Shown here piece by piece: positions 1-11,949 of a DNA stretch of 43,134 nt. The notes under the pieces were generated by a model. It did not search any database and was not told where the DNA came from. It saw only the letters and a list, made by a program, of their open reading frames with translations. This DNA comes from Reclinomonas americana ATCC 50394 (taxonomy: Eukaryota; Jakobida; Jakobea; Jakobida). Every line of letters begins with the position of its first letter. Position 1 is the first letter of the stretch. The stretch covers positions 1 to 43,134 of the forward strand of contig PS015059.1 of the NCBI GenBank assembly GCA_048213135.1. The letters are read 5' to 3'. Both the position numbers and the translations under genes were made by a program.

Positions 1-75
1 GCCGATTTACTGTTAACGTTTGCCGTATTCGCAGCAACGGTTCGGAAGCACCAGGAGCCACCCAGCTCCGGCCGG

Positions 76-170
76 GAGATCCAATCTTCTTGGGCGAGAT
101 CCATTCTTTTCTAAGGCCGAGCTCCATTCTTTTTCGGTCCGGGTCACCGAGATCCATTCTTTTTTGTGAC
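76..170. repeat. Short imperfect tandem repeat, unit GAGATCCATTCTTTT
   Basis: Four imperfect copies start near 76, 96, 119 and 149, about 20-30 bp apart, each built on GAGATCCATTCTTTT with variable spacers. They lie upstream of the first gene. The region 1-295 otherwise shows no coding exon that I can support. It may be promoter or 5' UTR of the EF-hand gene, but no core promoter motif is clear. Confidence 0.6.
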
Positions 171-295
171 CGATCACCGACCCCAGACCCTCCCACACTC
201 GTTTCATCGTCCATCCCGTCCACCCACAATTGTACCAATTTGCACCTTTGTGTGAGAGAAGACAATACCTTTTTTGCTTGTTATTAAAGAAGAAA

Positions 296-2017
<1,722 letters not shown>

Positions 2018-2103
2018 TGTGGACTACTGGGCGGAGATCTAAAAAAGCAATCCAAGACAAGAGAAAAAAGGACTTCGCGACGTTGTGGCGTCCATGCAAT
2101 GTG

Positions 2104-2109
2104 AATAAA
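2104..2109 (+). terminator. Possible polyadenylation signal AATAAA
   Basis: AATAAA occurs about 90 bp after the stop codon of the EF-hand gene and 50 bp before the next start codon. Use of this motif is inferred, not shown. Confidence 0.4.
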
Positions 2110-2157
2110 AATAGAACTGAAGGACAACATTGACATTCACAAAGAGACGGAAGAGAG

Positions 2158-3164
2158 ATGGCCAGCAAACCACAGATCTTTTACCTCTGCCCCATAGAGG
2201 ATCGCACCGCACTCGTGGCCACCATGTTGAGTGTGACTGCTGCCCCCATCCCCACACACACACTCACACTTTTCACACACAGCTCGGAGGCACTCGAGTG
2301 CACCATCACGACCTTCCACACCACCGCCGAGGCCGTTGCCGCCTTTGATGCCGCCTCCATGGGACAACGCGCCTCCCCGCGTCCGGCGATTGCTGCAGTG
2401 GTGGCCAAGTTGGGCACCGACGAGCGCAATGCCGGACTCGCGCTCCTCCAGCACGTGCGACGCTGCGATGCCCGCACATTCCGGTACACTAATCCGCACA
2501 CGCAGCTCATCTTATTTATGTACTCTCATCACTCGTATCGTGTCCGCAGAGTGACATTCAGTCATACAGCAGTGCAATCGGCGATTACTCGTCAGCGCGC
2601 GTTCGAGGCCGGTGCGCAGATGGTGGCGCACTTGCCGGAGCCTCTGATGGAGGCGCTGACTCATGTGGTCGCCGGGTGGCATGGAGCCTCGGCGGATCCG
2701 CGATGGGAGCCGCGACAGGCGACATTTGCGTGTCCGTGGTGTGGATTGGCGGTGAGTTGTCAGTTCAGTGTGCAGTGAGAACCCTTCCGTCTCATTGTGG
2801 AGTGCGTAGAACCTGAGCGAGGATCAGCTGTGGGTGCACCACCCGCTGTTCCACTACACCGAGTTTCGTAGTCTCTCACCCATGACCACGCGCGCGCGTC
2901 TGTTGTCTCTCCTCACCGCGATGCAGGTCGGACCCGTCGGTCGCGTCGCGCTGTCCAGTGTGCAACGAAAAGACGCGTGGCTACGGCAGTCTGGCCGTGC
3001 ATATTCACAACGCGCATGGTCCACCGGGGCGCGGGGAGGGACACTGCGAGACGGCGCAGAAAGCACCGGCGTTGTATGGTGTGCTTTTGTCGAGGAAGAC
3101 TGAGGGACTGAGGGAGACAGAGAGAGGGCCTGGCGGAGACCAACAGAAGCAGAGAGGAGACTGA
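2158..3164 (+). CDS. Cys/His zinc-finger protein, possibly joined to the following Nudix gene
   Basis: The ATG at 2158 opens MASKPQIFYLCP. Exon 1 (2158-2225) joins exon 2 (2283-2483) across a 57-nt intron with donor GTTGAG. Exon 3 is 2550-2751 and exon 4 starts at 2810. Two metal-binding motifs are visible: CPWCGLA followed by HHPLFH, and, in another frame further on, CPVCNEKTRG...VHIHNAH. Each is a C-x2-C...H-x4-H pattern, so this is a double C2H2-like finger. If exon 4 is cut short, it is instead a C-x2-C...C-x2-C ribbon. The frame change between the two motifs needs an intron in about 2850-2956 whose donor I cannot settle. The open frame runs to a TGA at 3164 through GA-rich sequence that is probably intron. 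I do not recognise the family. A phase-compatible donor near 3077 could splice into the Nudix exon. Confidence 0.55.
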
Positions 3165-3234
3165 GAGAAGGCGACAGTGACCTCCAGAAGCTGACAGAGA
3201 CCGACAGAAGTTGAGACAGACTGGTTCAGACAGA

Positions 3235-3239
3235 GAGGG

Positions 3240-3293
<54 letters not shown>
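3235..3293. repeat. (GA)n microsatellite
   Basis: About 25 GA units lie within a longer purine-rich tract (about 3100-3370) made of degenerate GAGACNGACAGAAGCTGA-like units. It separates the zinc-finger exons from the Nudix exons. Confidence 0.85.
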
Positions 3294-3294
<1 letters not shown>

Positions 3295-3381
3295 CAGAAG
3301 CTGAGAGAGACCAACAGAAGCTGAGAAAGACAGACGGACTGGCGGAGACCGACAGAAGCTGAGAGACGAACAAGCGCTGAC

Positions 3382-5054
3382 ATGCGTGTTTCTTCGCCAG
3401 CGTTTGCTCTCGTGGTGGTGCGGCGGGAGTCGGACGGCAAGTACCTGCTTGTGCATGTGAGTGGTTGACGGCAAAGCCTTCTTTTTTTCGGTGAGAAACA
3501 CTCACCGACGCATGTGTGTGTGCCTGCAGGAGTTCGGCAACGAGGGCTTCTGGTGAGTCTGCGTTCGTGTGTGTGTGTTGGAGGGAGACACACTGCTCTG
3601 TATGTCTCTCTTCTCTTTCTTTTCGTTCTCTTCCCCCTCGACTCTCTCTATTTCTAAGGAGAAGAAGAAAAAAGATAGAAGAGAGAAGAGAGAGAAAGAC
3701 ATTCTTTCTTTCAAGGAGAGACTCCCTCTTCCTTCCTCTTCTGCTTCCTGCCGATCCTCTCTTTTCTTTCTCTCTCTACTTCATGGTGCACACGACGGGT
3801 GATGGTCGCTCGCCACTGTGTCTCCTTCCCTCTCTCCCTCCCTCTTCATTCTCTTCCCCCCGTCTCCTTCATTTTCTGCTTCCTCTTCCTGCTCCCACTT
3901 TTTGCTTTCTCTCTCCAGAGCGACGTCTCTTCATGGCGCACACGCAGGTGATGGTCGCTCGTCACTTCGCTGTGTCTCTCTCCCTCCCTCCCTCCCTCCC
4001 TCTTCATTCTCTTCCCCCTGTCTCCTTCCTTCATTTTCCGCTTCCTCTTCCTGCTCTCTCTTTTTTGCTTTCTTTCTCCAGAGCGACGTCTCTTCATGGT
4101 GCACACGACGGGTGATAGTCGTTCGCCATTTCGCTATGTCCCTCCCTCCCTCTTCGTTCTCCTCCCCTTCCGTCTCCTTCTTCCTTCCTTTTCTGCTTCC
4201 TCTGCCTGTTCTCTTTTTTGGTTTCTCCAGAGACGTTTCTTTATTATGCTCAGGTCGCTCGCCACTTCGCTGTGCTCCCTCTATGAATTCATTTTTTATT
4301 TCGTTATGTGAGTCTGTGCCGTCTCTGCATCTGTCTCTTCTCTCTCTCTCTCTTTCTCTCCCTCTCCCTCTCCCTCTCCCCCCTCCTCCCCCCCTCCCTT
4401 CCCCCTTTTCTCTCTCGCCGTTCCACCACGTGCTGCTCACCTTGTTCGCCGTCCGCAGGCTTCCGGGTGGTCGAGTCGACACCGGGGAGGATCTCGACAC
4501 GGCCGCCATTCGTGAGACAAAGGAGGAGGGTGGCATCGACATTGAGATCACGGGCGTGCTGCAAGTCGAATTCTCGCCGCACCCGTCCACCGTTCGTATG
4601 CGCGTAATCTTTGCCGGTCGCCCTGTGCCCGACGACCAGGAGCCAAAGACCATTCCCGGTGAGGAGAGCCAGCGTGAGAACAGGAAAATTGTGTCTATTC
4701 CACTCACCTCGTCAATCCAGACTACGAGAGTGCCGGCTCGGTGTGGGTGACGCCTGAGGAGTTGGAGGAGCTGCACGTTGCGTGCCGAGGCTGCACTTTG
4801 CGCGCCTATTCTATTTGCGACTGAGTATTCTCCTTAATTGCAGTTGCGCGGAGCGGAACCAGCACGGTGGATCCCTTACCACGCTGGTGTGTGTGGAGGC
4901 AGGGGGGGGGGGGGATGAATCGCTCACGTCTTGTTCTCACTCCGTTTCCTATTCGCTCACAGCTGGCGGCGCCGTGTATCCGCCCTGCATCCTGCGCCGC
5001 GAGGGCTGCCTCCCACCGACTGCCTCAGGCAGCGAAGAGATGCTGACAGAGTAG
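3382..5054 (+). CDS. Nudix hydrolase, 6 exons, 162 residues
   Basis: It hydrolyses a nucleoside diphosphate linked to some other moiety; the substrate cannot be read from sequence. Exons 3382-3456, 3530-3552, 4459-4658, 4721-4776, 4844-4886 and 4963-5054 join with no frame conflict. The Nudix box is complete at about residues 36-58: G-x5-E-x7-R-E-T-K-E-E-G-G-I, with the metal-binding REx2EE. It follows LPGGRVDTGED and is preceded by a beta-strand, FALVVVRRES. Intron 3 (3553-4458) is about 900 nt of pyrimidine-rich minisatellite. Intron 4777-4843 begins GTTGCGT. The ATG at 3382 gives MRVSSPAFALVVV. However, CCAG at 3398-3401 could instead be an acceptor that fuses this domain to the upstream zinc-finger exons, and the phase allows it. 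The fold is secure; the N-terminus is not. Confidence 0.85.
3779..4260. repeat. About 150-bp tandem minisatellite inside a Nudix intron
   Basis: Three to four copies start near 3779, 3930, 4093 and 4239. Each carries CTTCATGGTGCACACG, then GGTGATGGTCGCTCGCCACTTCGC split by small changes, then a long CT/CCCT tract ending in CTCCAGAGCGACG. Each copy thus carries a pyrimidine tract plus CAG, resembling a 3' splice site. No coding sequence is evident in it. Confidence 0.75.
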
Positions 5055-5552
5055 AGTGAACGCATGCGATTGCTGATGTTACTGATGAACAAGTAGGGTG
5101 CGGATGAACGGTGGTGGCGGCCATGATCGTCGGGCCGACAACTCGGCAACGCAGTCTCGTCGGCGACCGAGTTGTCGAACAGCACACGTGTTTTCATGCC
5201 GACGAAATACAACACCGCGGGCTGATGTATGTTCGGAACCCGATCGTCCGCACTGCTCTTCGAGGTCGGTCTCGCGTCATTTGTGGGGTCGCTCTAGTGT
5301 CTTCCTCATGTTTCCTTGCTTCAGCATAGGAGGGGCGACGCCATGTCACCCGGAGACGGCCAGATAAGGCACTCCGCGGTGATGTCTAGAAGCGTCGGTG
5401 TGCTCGCGCGCGCAATAAGGCGAAATCGATGTTTCACGGCAGCCATCTATAGTTTCTGCGTCTTGCGAAGAGAGCTCACCACCTCAACACCTCCTCAAGC
5501 TTCCACTACCGTTCCTCTCCTTTTTTCTCTTGAAATCTCTGCTGCACGAAAG
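5055..5552. other. Intergenic region between Nudix and ABCG genes
   Basis: There are 498 bp without a supportable exon on either strand. The last 100 bp before the ABCG start are pyrimidine-rich. No clear promoter motif was seen. Confidence 0.5.
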
Positions 5553-8500
5553 ATGAGCACGACACAGGTTGAAGCTGTCGCCATGGATCGCGATGTCGAG
5601 AACGGCGGCGATGAAACACTGGTGTGTGTGTGTGTGTGTGTGTCTGGGTGTGCGTATTCAGTAACGTAAGAGACGCCTCATGCGTGTGCGCTCCTCCCGT
5701 CGCAGGACCCGCAACTGAGCATTCACACTGTCGGCGGCGCTGCCGATACGACCTTGGAATTGGCGTGCGTGTTGTACGATGTACCTCCGTCCGCCCTTCC
5801 TTGCATCACTTGTCTCACTCCGTGCACACCTACAGTGAAGAGCAGCAAGTTGTGCACGATCACAGTCATCAAGTGGTGCGTGGCGGTGCACGAACTCTGC
5901 CTCTGGCGTCGGAAGATATCGAAGCCGGACGCGTCAGAAACAAGTTCACTCCTGTCACGTTGACGTTTGAGAACATTTGCGTCGATGTTGACGTGATGGT
6001 GGATGGCGTCAAGCAAACAAAACGAATCCTTGACAATGTTACCGGCGTTGTCGAGCCCGGACAATGTTGCGTGCACGCAGCGCTGCGCTCACTCCGACGT
6101 TCCATTCTTCTCACCGCCAATCTCCCGCAGTTCTGGCGTGCATGGGCCCCAGCGGTGCAGTTTCGTCCTTTATTTCCATCATAAGTGGTGCACGACACTC
6201 ACCGTTGCCACTCATGCACAGGGAAAAACCAGCTTGCTCGACATTCTTGCTGCACGCCGTGGGTACACCAGTGGTCGCATCTGCATCAACGGAGAGCCAC
6301 TGCATGAGGGGTGAGTTGCATTCTTCAGTGCGCGTGACCTCGCGCTGTTGCTGACCTTCTTCTGCGCGTACACAGTCGTTTCAAGAAGATTTCCGGATAC
6401 GTGCAGCAGCACGAACAAGTGCGTCTGCGTGCCTCCCCTTGCATGCACTCTTCACGAGTGACTGACTGTACCCGAGCAGATGATGGGCACGTTGACAGTG
6501 CGACAGACGTTGGAGTTCTACGCCAGGCTGAAGCTTCCAAGCACGTTCACGGCCGAGCAACGCACTGCAGAGGTAGTTATCTGCGTGCTGTACTGTGCCA
6601 TCGCACGCTGCGCTGGTGTGTTGTTCACTGCGTGCCTGTTCAGGTGGACCGGTTGATCCGCCAGCTGCTCTTGACTCGCTGTGCTGACACATACGTTGGC
6701 GACTCGTTTGTGCGCGGTGTCTCTGGCGGAGAGCGCAAGCGGTGAGAGTTGCCAGTCCTTGTCGTTCTTCTCTCATTTCAACGACAGTACATGTTGCTGA
6801 TCTATCTTTACCCAATCACAGAGTCTCCATCGCCATCGAGTTGCTGTCACAGCCGGCAATTCTGTTCCTTGACGAACCGGTATGCGGAATGAATGTTGGT
6901 TTCCAAACAGGAAGGCCTCGCTCTCACCCACACTCGTCTCGCGCAGACGAGTGGACTGGACGCGTCGACTGCACTGGAGATTATGGAGGTGATTCGTGGA
7001 CTGGCAGCAGAGGGACGCACCATCGTCACCACCATTCGTTGCGTTCCTCCAAGCACAGTGGGTGATTATGACGCTCGCAGCTGACCTCAGACTTGTCGCG
7101 CAGATCAACCGAGGTCGGCTATTTTCAAGATGTTCGACTCCTTGCTCCTGCTATGCCGGTATGTCAGATCCAGAGTGTGCATAACTGCTTCCACGCCCTT
7201 CTCACACCGGAGCATGCAGTGGCAAGGTTGTGTTCCAGGGCAACGCGCTAAAATCAGTGGAGGCCTTCACCGAGGCCGGCTACCCTTGCGACGAGTATAC
7301 GTCCGCACCCGATCATCTCTGTTGCGTCTGCATTGATACACCTCACTGCTTCCACCTTTTCTTTTTTGCTGATCTTGCAACACAGTGGACGTGCTGACAT
7401 TTGTGCGCGCTGAGGACCCACAACGCGAGGCCGATGCCATGCACGATTTCTACAAGGCCTCGGCCGATGCGCAAACGGTGAGTGCATCGGTTAGCTGGCT
7501 GTTGTATCAGTGTGTAGTAACCAAGGCCAATCGTGTGCAGGTGGCAGACAAGATCCTCATGGCTACCCTCGGCAAGAAGAAAGCGATTGGTGACAGTCGA
7601 TCGCCACCGACGGTTGCAACAGAGGTGGTGGTCGCTCCCAAGGTGCGAAGCGCACGCGTGTTGTTCTCGCATGCCGTTGTGATGCCGTCACTGCTGACGC
7701 ACTTGCCGGTGGCATCATCCTGCAGTTGAGTCAGTGGATCCAGTTCACCACACTGCTTCAGCGCGACATGCGCAATCAGCTGCGCAACCCGATGGTAGCG
7801 GGTGTGCGGGTGGTGCAGCAAGTGTTTATCGCCTTGCTGCTCGGCATTGTGTTCCTGCGCTTGGACTACAGCGAAGCCGGACTGCAGAGCCGGCAGGGCG
7901 TACTGGCATTCCTTGTCATGGGCTCCGTGTTCATCGTCATCGACAGTGCCATTCACGTGGGTGCGTTCGTTTTTGCTATTGTCGTTGTTGTACGACGCAC
8001 TGACGGCAGTATGCTGTTGTGTGTGGCGCAGTGCCGCAGTACCGTGCCCTGTTCCTCCGCGAGCGTGGCAGCGGCATGTACAGCGTCTTTTCGTACTACG
8101 CGAGCCTGGTCGTGTCCGACACACCGATGCAAATCGTAATGCCCGTTGTCTCCGGTGCCATTCTGGTGAGTCTGCGCTCGGCAAAATCGTTCCTTCGCGC
8201 CGATGGTGTGCACTGACCGACTCGACTTGATTGGGTGCACTGTAGTACTGGATGGTCAACCTGCGGCCTGATGTTGCGTAAGTGGTGGAGCTGCTCGTCA
8301 CTCACTTGTTGCACTGTTGCTGATTATCGGTATCGTTGTAGGCCACGAGTTTCTTCCTGTTCCTCGGCTTCTACATTCTTGCCTTCCAGGCTGGTTCTGC
8401 GATTGGCATTTGCATCTCCTGTGGAGTGAGCAACATTGCAGTGGGTCTCACGGTTGGACCAATGGTGGTGCGTTGAGGGAGAAGGAGAGGGAAGAGTGGA

Positions 8501-9379
8501 GAAGAGAGGGAGATGGGAAGAGATAGGAGGGTAGAGTGAGTATCCGGGAGGTGTGAGAGGGAAAAGAGGAGAATGGAAGAGGGAGATGGGAACGGGAAGA
8601 GTGTGTGACAGAGAAGTGTGAGAGAGAAGGGAGGAGAATGGAGGGAGATGGGAACGGGAAGAAGAGGGAAGAGTGAGTGACAGAGAAGTGTGAGAAAGTT
8701 GGAAGGAGAATGGATGGGAGTGAGAGATGAACAAGTTGCTGACGAGTTTGTTGCTTGGTTGCTTGCACGCGCAGTCGGTGGTGTTCACCCTCTTCTGTGG
8801 CTACTTTGCCAACACCGATAGCGTTGCGTAACTGGTCTAGCATTTACAATGATGCATGACAGTCACGTTCTCACTCGAATTACAAACCGTCACAGATTCC
8901 CGTGTTCCTTCGATGGGTGAGCTTGTGGTGATGGAACTTTTTCGTTGAAGTAGTGTGGCTCATGAACGCCTCTTGACTGAGCAGATCACCTCCACGTCGT
9001 TCGTGCGATGGAGCCTGCAGCCACTTCTCATCAACGAGCTGTCAGGGTAAGATTGCTGCTTTGCGTTAGCGGTGCATCAGCAAACACTCACTGCATTCAT
9101 GCAACAGCGTGGACTTTACAGTTGCTTGCAATCCCACCACTGGCCAGTGCAGCACTCTGTCTGGCGATGCCGTGCTGCGCCAGCTGCGCTTTGACGTTGC
9201 GTACTTGATGAGAGGTTGCTCTTTGTGTCACACACACACCTGACGTCGTGCAATAGGGTACGCCAATGTGGCAGTGTGCTGTCATCCTTGTCGGCATCTA
9301 CGCAATCTTCCGCGTGCTGGGATACATTCTTTTGTGGAATCAGGATCGCATGGCGGCCAAGTCGTCCAAGCGATGCTGA
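5553..9379 (+). CDS. ABC transporter, subfamily G half-transporter, 23 exons, 690 residues
   Basis: It is a membrane ATPase exporting lipids or other hydrophobic compounds, working as a dimer. The nucleotide-binding domain comes first: LTFENI, then Walker A GPSGAGKT (about residues 124-131), signature VSGGERKR (230-237), Walker B ILFLDEP and the H-loop TTIHQPR (about 287). A linker follows, then the transmembrane domain from about residue 405 (TLLQRDMRNQLRNP, then six hydrophobic segments). The order NBD-TMD and the length fit ABCG/white half-transporters. All 23 exons keep frame. Six introns start GTTGCGT (6066, 7038, 7321, 8273, 8823, 9196) and one starts GTTTCG (6160). The P-loop is split by the GTTTCG intron: GPSGA before it and GKT after it. 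Exon 20 is 21 nt. The substrate is unknown. Confidence 0.95.
8468..8735. repeat. Purine-rich tandem repeat in an ABCG intron
   Basis: Repeated units of about 55-75 bp contain GGGAGATGGGAACGGGAAGAG and GTGAGTGACAGAGAAGTGTGAGA, lying between exon 18 (ends 8467) and exon 19 (8775). The array is unrelated to the 150-bp repeat of the Nudix intron. Confidence 0.65.
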
Positions 9380-9455
9380 AAGGACGCAGCCCACACAGCA
9401 TTGTAGACAAAATGTAGATAATGTTTTGCTTAGTTTAATGTGATTGGTGTTCATG

Positions 9456-9461
9456 AATAAA
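9456..9461 (+). terminator. Possible polyadenylation signal AATAAA
   Basis: AATAAA lies 77 bp after the ABCG stop codon, inside the only AT-rich stretch of the 9380-9906 spacer. Confidence 0.45.
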
Positions 9462-9794
9462 GTGTTTCTGTTTCACCGCATTATGCGTTTTTTTCTTTTC
9501 AAGTGGGTTGTCAGTGTTGAATATAACGCGAAAGAGCCCATCGTGCATGCCCCGGCCAGCTGATCCGGGCCACCGACATGCTCAAAATAGTTGCCGTCAT
9601 GTCCGTTCTCCGTCGTCAAACTCGCAGATGCAGTCTACACTAGGCAGTGTTTGAGGAAGGTAAATGTGCCTACACAGACACCGCGCAGCCCACCTGGTGA
9701 GAGACTCCCTGCATATTCACTGCAATTCGACACGCTTCGAACATGCCGGTTTTTGCCGCGCAGATTGCTGGCAAGTTTGGTGCCAGTGGACGTG

Positions 9795-9802
9795 GATAAA
9801 AG
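9795..9802 (+). promoter_or_regulatory. TATA-like element GATAAAAG before polyubiquitin
   Basis: GATAAAAG stands about 105 bp upstream of the ubiquitin start codon. It is followed by an A- and CAA-rich leader (9838-9906), as expected for the 5' UTR of a highly expressed gene. The rest of 9380-9794 shows nothing coding. The assignment rests on position only. Confidence 0.35.
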
Positions 9803-9906
9803 TGTCAGTCGACGCCGGTCGAGAGTAGACACACTTCCAACACCAACTCAAGAGACAAGACAACCAGGAAGCAAGAACACAACAACCAACAACAACAACA
9901 ACGATC

Positions 9907-10582
9907 ATGCAGATCTTCGTCAAGACCCTCACCGGCAAGACCATCACTCTCGACGCTGAGCCGACCACCACTGTCGAGGCCTTCAAGGAGCTCATCCGCA
10001 ACAAGGAGGGCATTCCGGCCGACCAGCAGCGCCTGATCTACGCCGGCAAGCAGCTGGACGACGCACGCACACTCGGCGACTACAACATCACCAAGGAGGC
10101 CACCATTCACCTGGTGCTCCGTCTGCGTGGCGGCATGCAGANNNNNNNNNNNNNNNNNNNNNNNNNNNNNNNNNNNNNNNNNNNNNNNNNNNNNNNNNNN
10201 NNNNNNNNNNNNNNNNNNNNNNNNNNNNNNNNNNNNNNNNNNNNNNNNNNNNNNNNNNNNNNNNNNNNNNNNNNNNNNNNNNNNNNNNNNNNNNNNNNNN
10301 NNNNNNNNNNNNNNNNNNNNNNNNNNNNNNNNNNNNNNNNNNNNNNNNNNNNNNNNNNNNNNNNNNNNNNNNNNNNNNNNNNNNNNNNNNNNNNNNNNNN
10401 NNNNNNNNNNNNNNNNNNNNNNNNNNNNNNNNNNNNNNNNNNNNNNNNNNNNNNNNNNNNNNNNNNNNNNNNNNNNNNNNNNNNNNNNNNNNNNNNNNNN
10501 NNNNNNNNNNNNNNNNNNNNNNNNNNNNNNNNNNNNNNNNNNNNNNNNCCTGGTGCTCCGTCTGCGCGGCGGCCGCTGCTGA
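9907..10582 (+). CDS. Polyubiquitin with an unusually divergent first unit (gap inside)
   Basis: It encodes head-to-tail ubiquitin units that are cleaved to monomers for protein tagging. The first unit (9907-10134) is complete: 76 residues from [15 protein letters not shown] to LVLRLRGG, then MQ of the next unit, then 407 N. The 3' end gives LVLRLRGG followed by a two-residue tail, Arg-Cys, and TGA at 10580. Compared with the usual eukaryotic ubiquitin, I count 19 substitutions in unit 1, including K29L, S65A, E16D, Q31R, D32N, P38A and F45Y. Lysines 6, 11, 27, 33, 48 and 63, the L8/I44/H68/V70 patch, R42 and R72 are kept, so it is ubiquitin and not NEDD8. The gap length is within 17 nt of that expected for three units in total. 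The internal repeats are unreadable. Confidence 0.9.
10142..10548. other. Assembly gap (407 N) inside polyubiquitin
   Basis: The gap starts at the second codon of ubiquitin unit 2 and ends near the end of the last unit. Near-identical tandem units are the likely cause of the failed assembly. Confidence 0.95.
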
Positions 10583-10716
10583 ATCCGCAGTCGGGCGGGC
10601 GGTCTATAGAGGAAGCAATAATGATAGTTGTACAGCGCCAATGAAAACACCACAGTCGGTCAAGTACAATGATTCGCTTACGCAGCGCAGCTACACTGCT
10701 GCGCGCCACCGACAAC

Positions 10717-10828
10717 TCACAAACGTAGTGCCGGATCCGCAAAACACAGGTACAACACGCTCTCGGCCTCCTCCACCGTGAAGCAGCGGAGTACCATCTC
10801 TGGCAGGCAGCGCAAGTCCTCGTCTTCT

Positions 10829-10863
<35 letters not shown>

Positions 10864-11949
10864 TTGCATCATCTCCCGCACTGCACGCAGCGCCGAGCGC
10901 GCACAGTCGAGCTCCCTCCGCGCGAGTCCACACGGCGTGGACCACACTCGCACTGTCCGGTCATGGCCGCCACTCAGAATGTGCTGCCCGTCGGGCGACA
11001 CGGCGACAGTGCACACAAAAATCGCGTCACCAGCCAGTCGCACCACTTGTTGTCCACTCGCCACCGACCACACTCGCACAGTACGGTCGTCACTCGCACT
11101 CACAATGTGCTGATTAGAGGAAGTGACAGCGACGCATGTCACGCATTCACTGTGTCCCTCGAATCGCTGCACCTCCTCCCCGCTCGCCAGCGACCACACG
11201 CGCACAATCTTGTCATAGCTCCCACTCACCACATGCTGGTCATCGGGAGTGATGGCGACAGACACAACCGCACTGGCGCATCCATCGAACTGCCGTACAG
11301 CCGTCGCATCGCCATCACACGCCAGTGACCATACGCGCACAGTCGAGTCAAAGCTCGCGCTGACGATCCACCGACCGTCTGCAGAAACAGCGACAGCCTG
11401 CACCCAGTCACGATGCCCGCACAGCACTCGATGCGCCTCTCCACCATCCACCGCCAGCGACCACACGCGCACCGTATCATCTGCACTCCCGCTCACCGCA
11501 TGCCGACCATCGGGAGTGATGGCGACAGACAACACCGCGTCCGTGTGTCCCTCAAACCGCTGCATCTCCTCCCCGCTCGCCATTGACCACACACGCACAG
11601 TCGTATCACGACTCCCACTCACCGCGCGTAAACCATCGCGACTGACAGCCACCGACCACACCAACTCCGTGTGACCAATCATCCGCCACACCTCTTTCCC
11701 GCTGACCAACGACCACACTCGCACCGATCTGTCACTGCTGCCACTGACCGCATACAAACCATCGCACGTCACTGCAAGAGAGAGCACAGAGGCAGTGTGA
11801 CCAGAGAGGACGGTGCCGCTGTCGACCAACATGATTTGATATGAGGGAAAAACGATTGTCCACGCGGCAGTTTTGACGCATGACTCATCACCACCAAACA
11901 CACATCTCGCGAGCGTGCGTGCGTTCCTCCGATGCAACGCAGAGGCCAT
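10717..11949 (-). CDS. WD40 beta-propeller protein, single exon
   Basis: This intronless reading frame has 410 residues and seven WD40 repeats of 41-45 residues, enough for one closed propeller. Repeats end in the form D-x-T-V-R-V-W-S and start GH or its variants; repeats 5 and 7 have lost the His of GH (DGC, AGD). The repeats are unusually alike, sharing VAVSxDGxxxVSGSxDxTVRVW, which suggests recent amplification. A C-terminal tail holds a run of about 14 Glu, then LRCLPEMVLRCFTVEEAE. Propellers of this kind are protein-interaction platforms; no specific role can be read. It is the only gene here with no intron. The first ATG (11949) overlaps the start of the divergent gene by 18 bp. A later ATG at 11832 (MLVDSGTVLSGH) would avoid that and keep all repeats. 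Confidence 0.85.

Noticed and set aside
9907-10582. NEDD8 instead of ubiquitin
   Set aside because: Arg72 and the LVLRLRGG tail are those of ubiquitin, and units are tandem; NEDD8 has Ala72 and is not encoded in arrays.
10778-11674. Plus-strand open frames opposite the WD40 gene
   Set aside because: They are shadows of the minus-strand repeats, with no domain and strong His/Thr/Arg bias.
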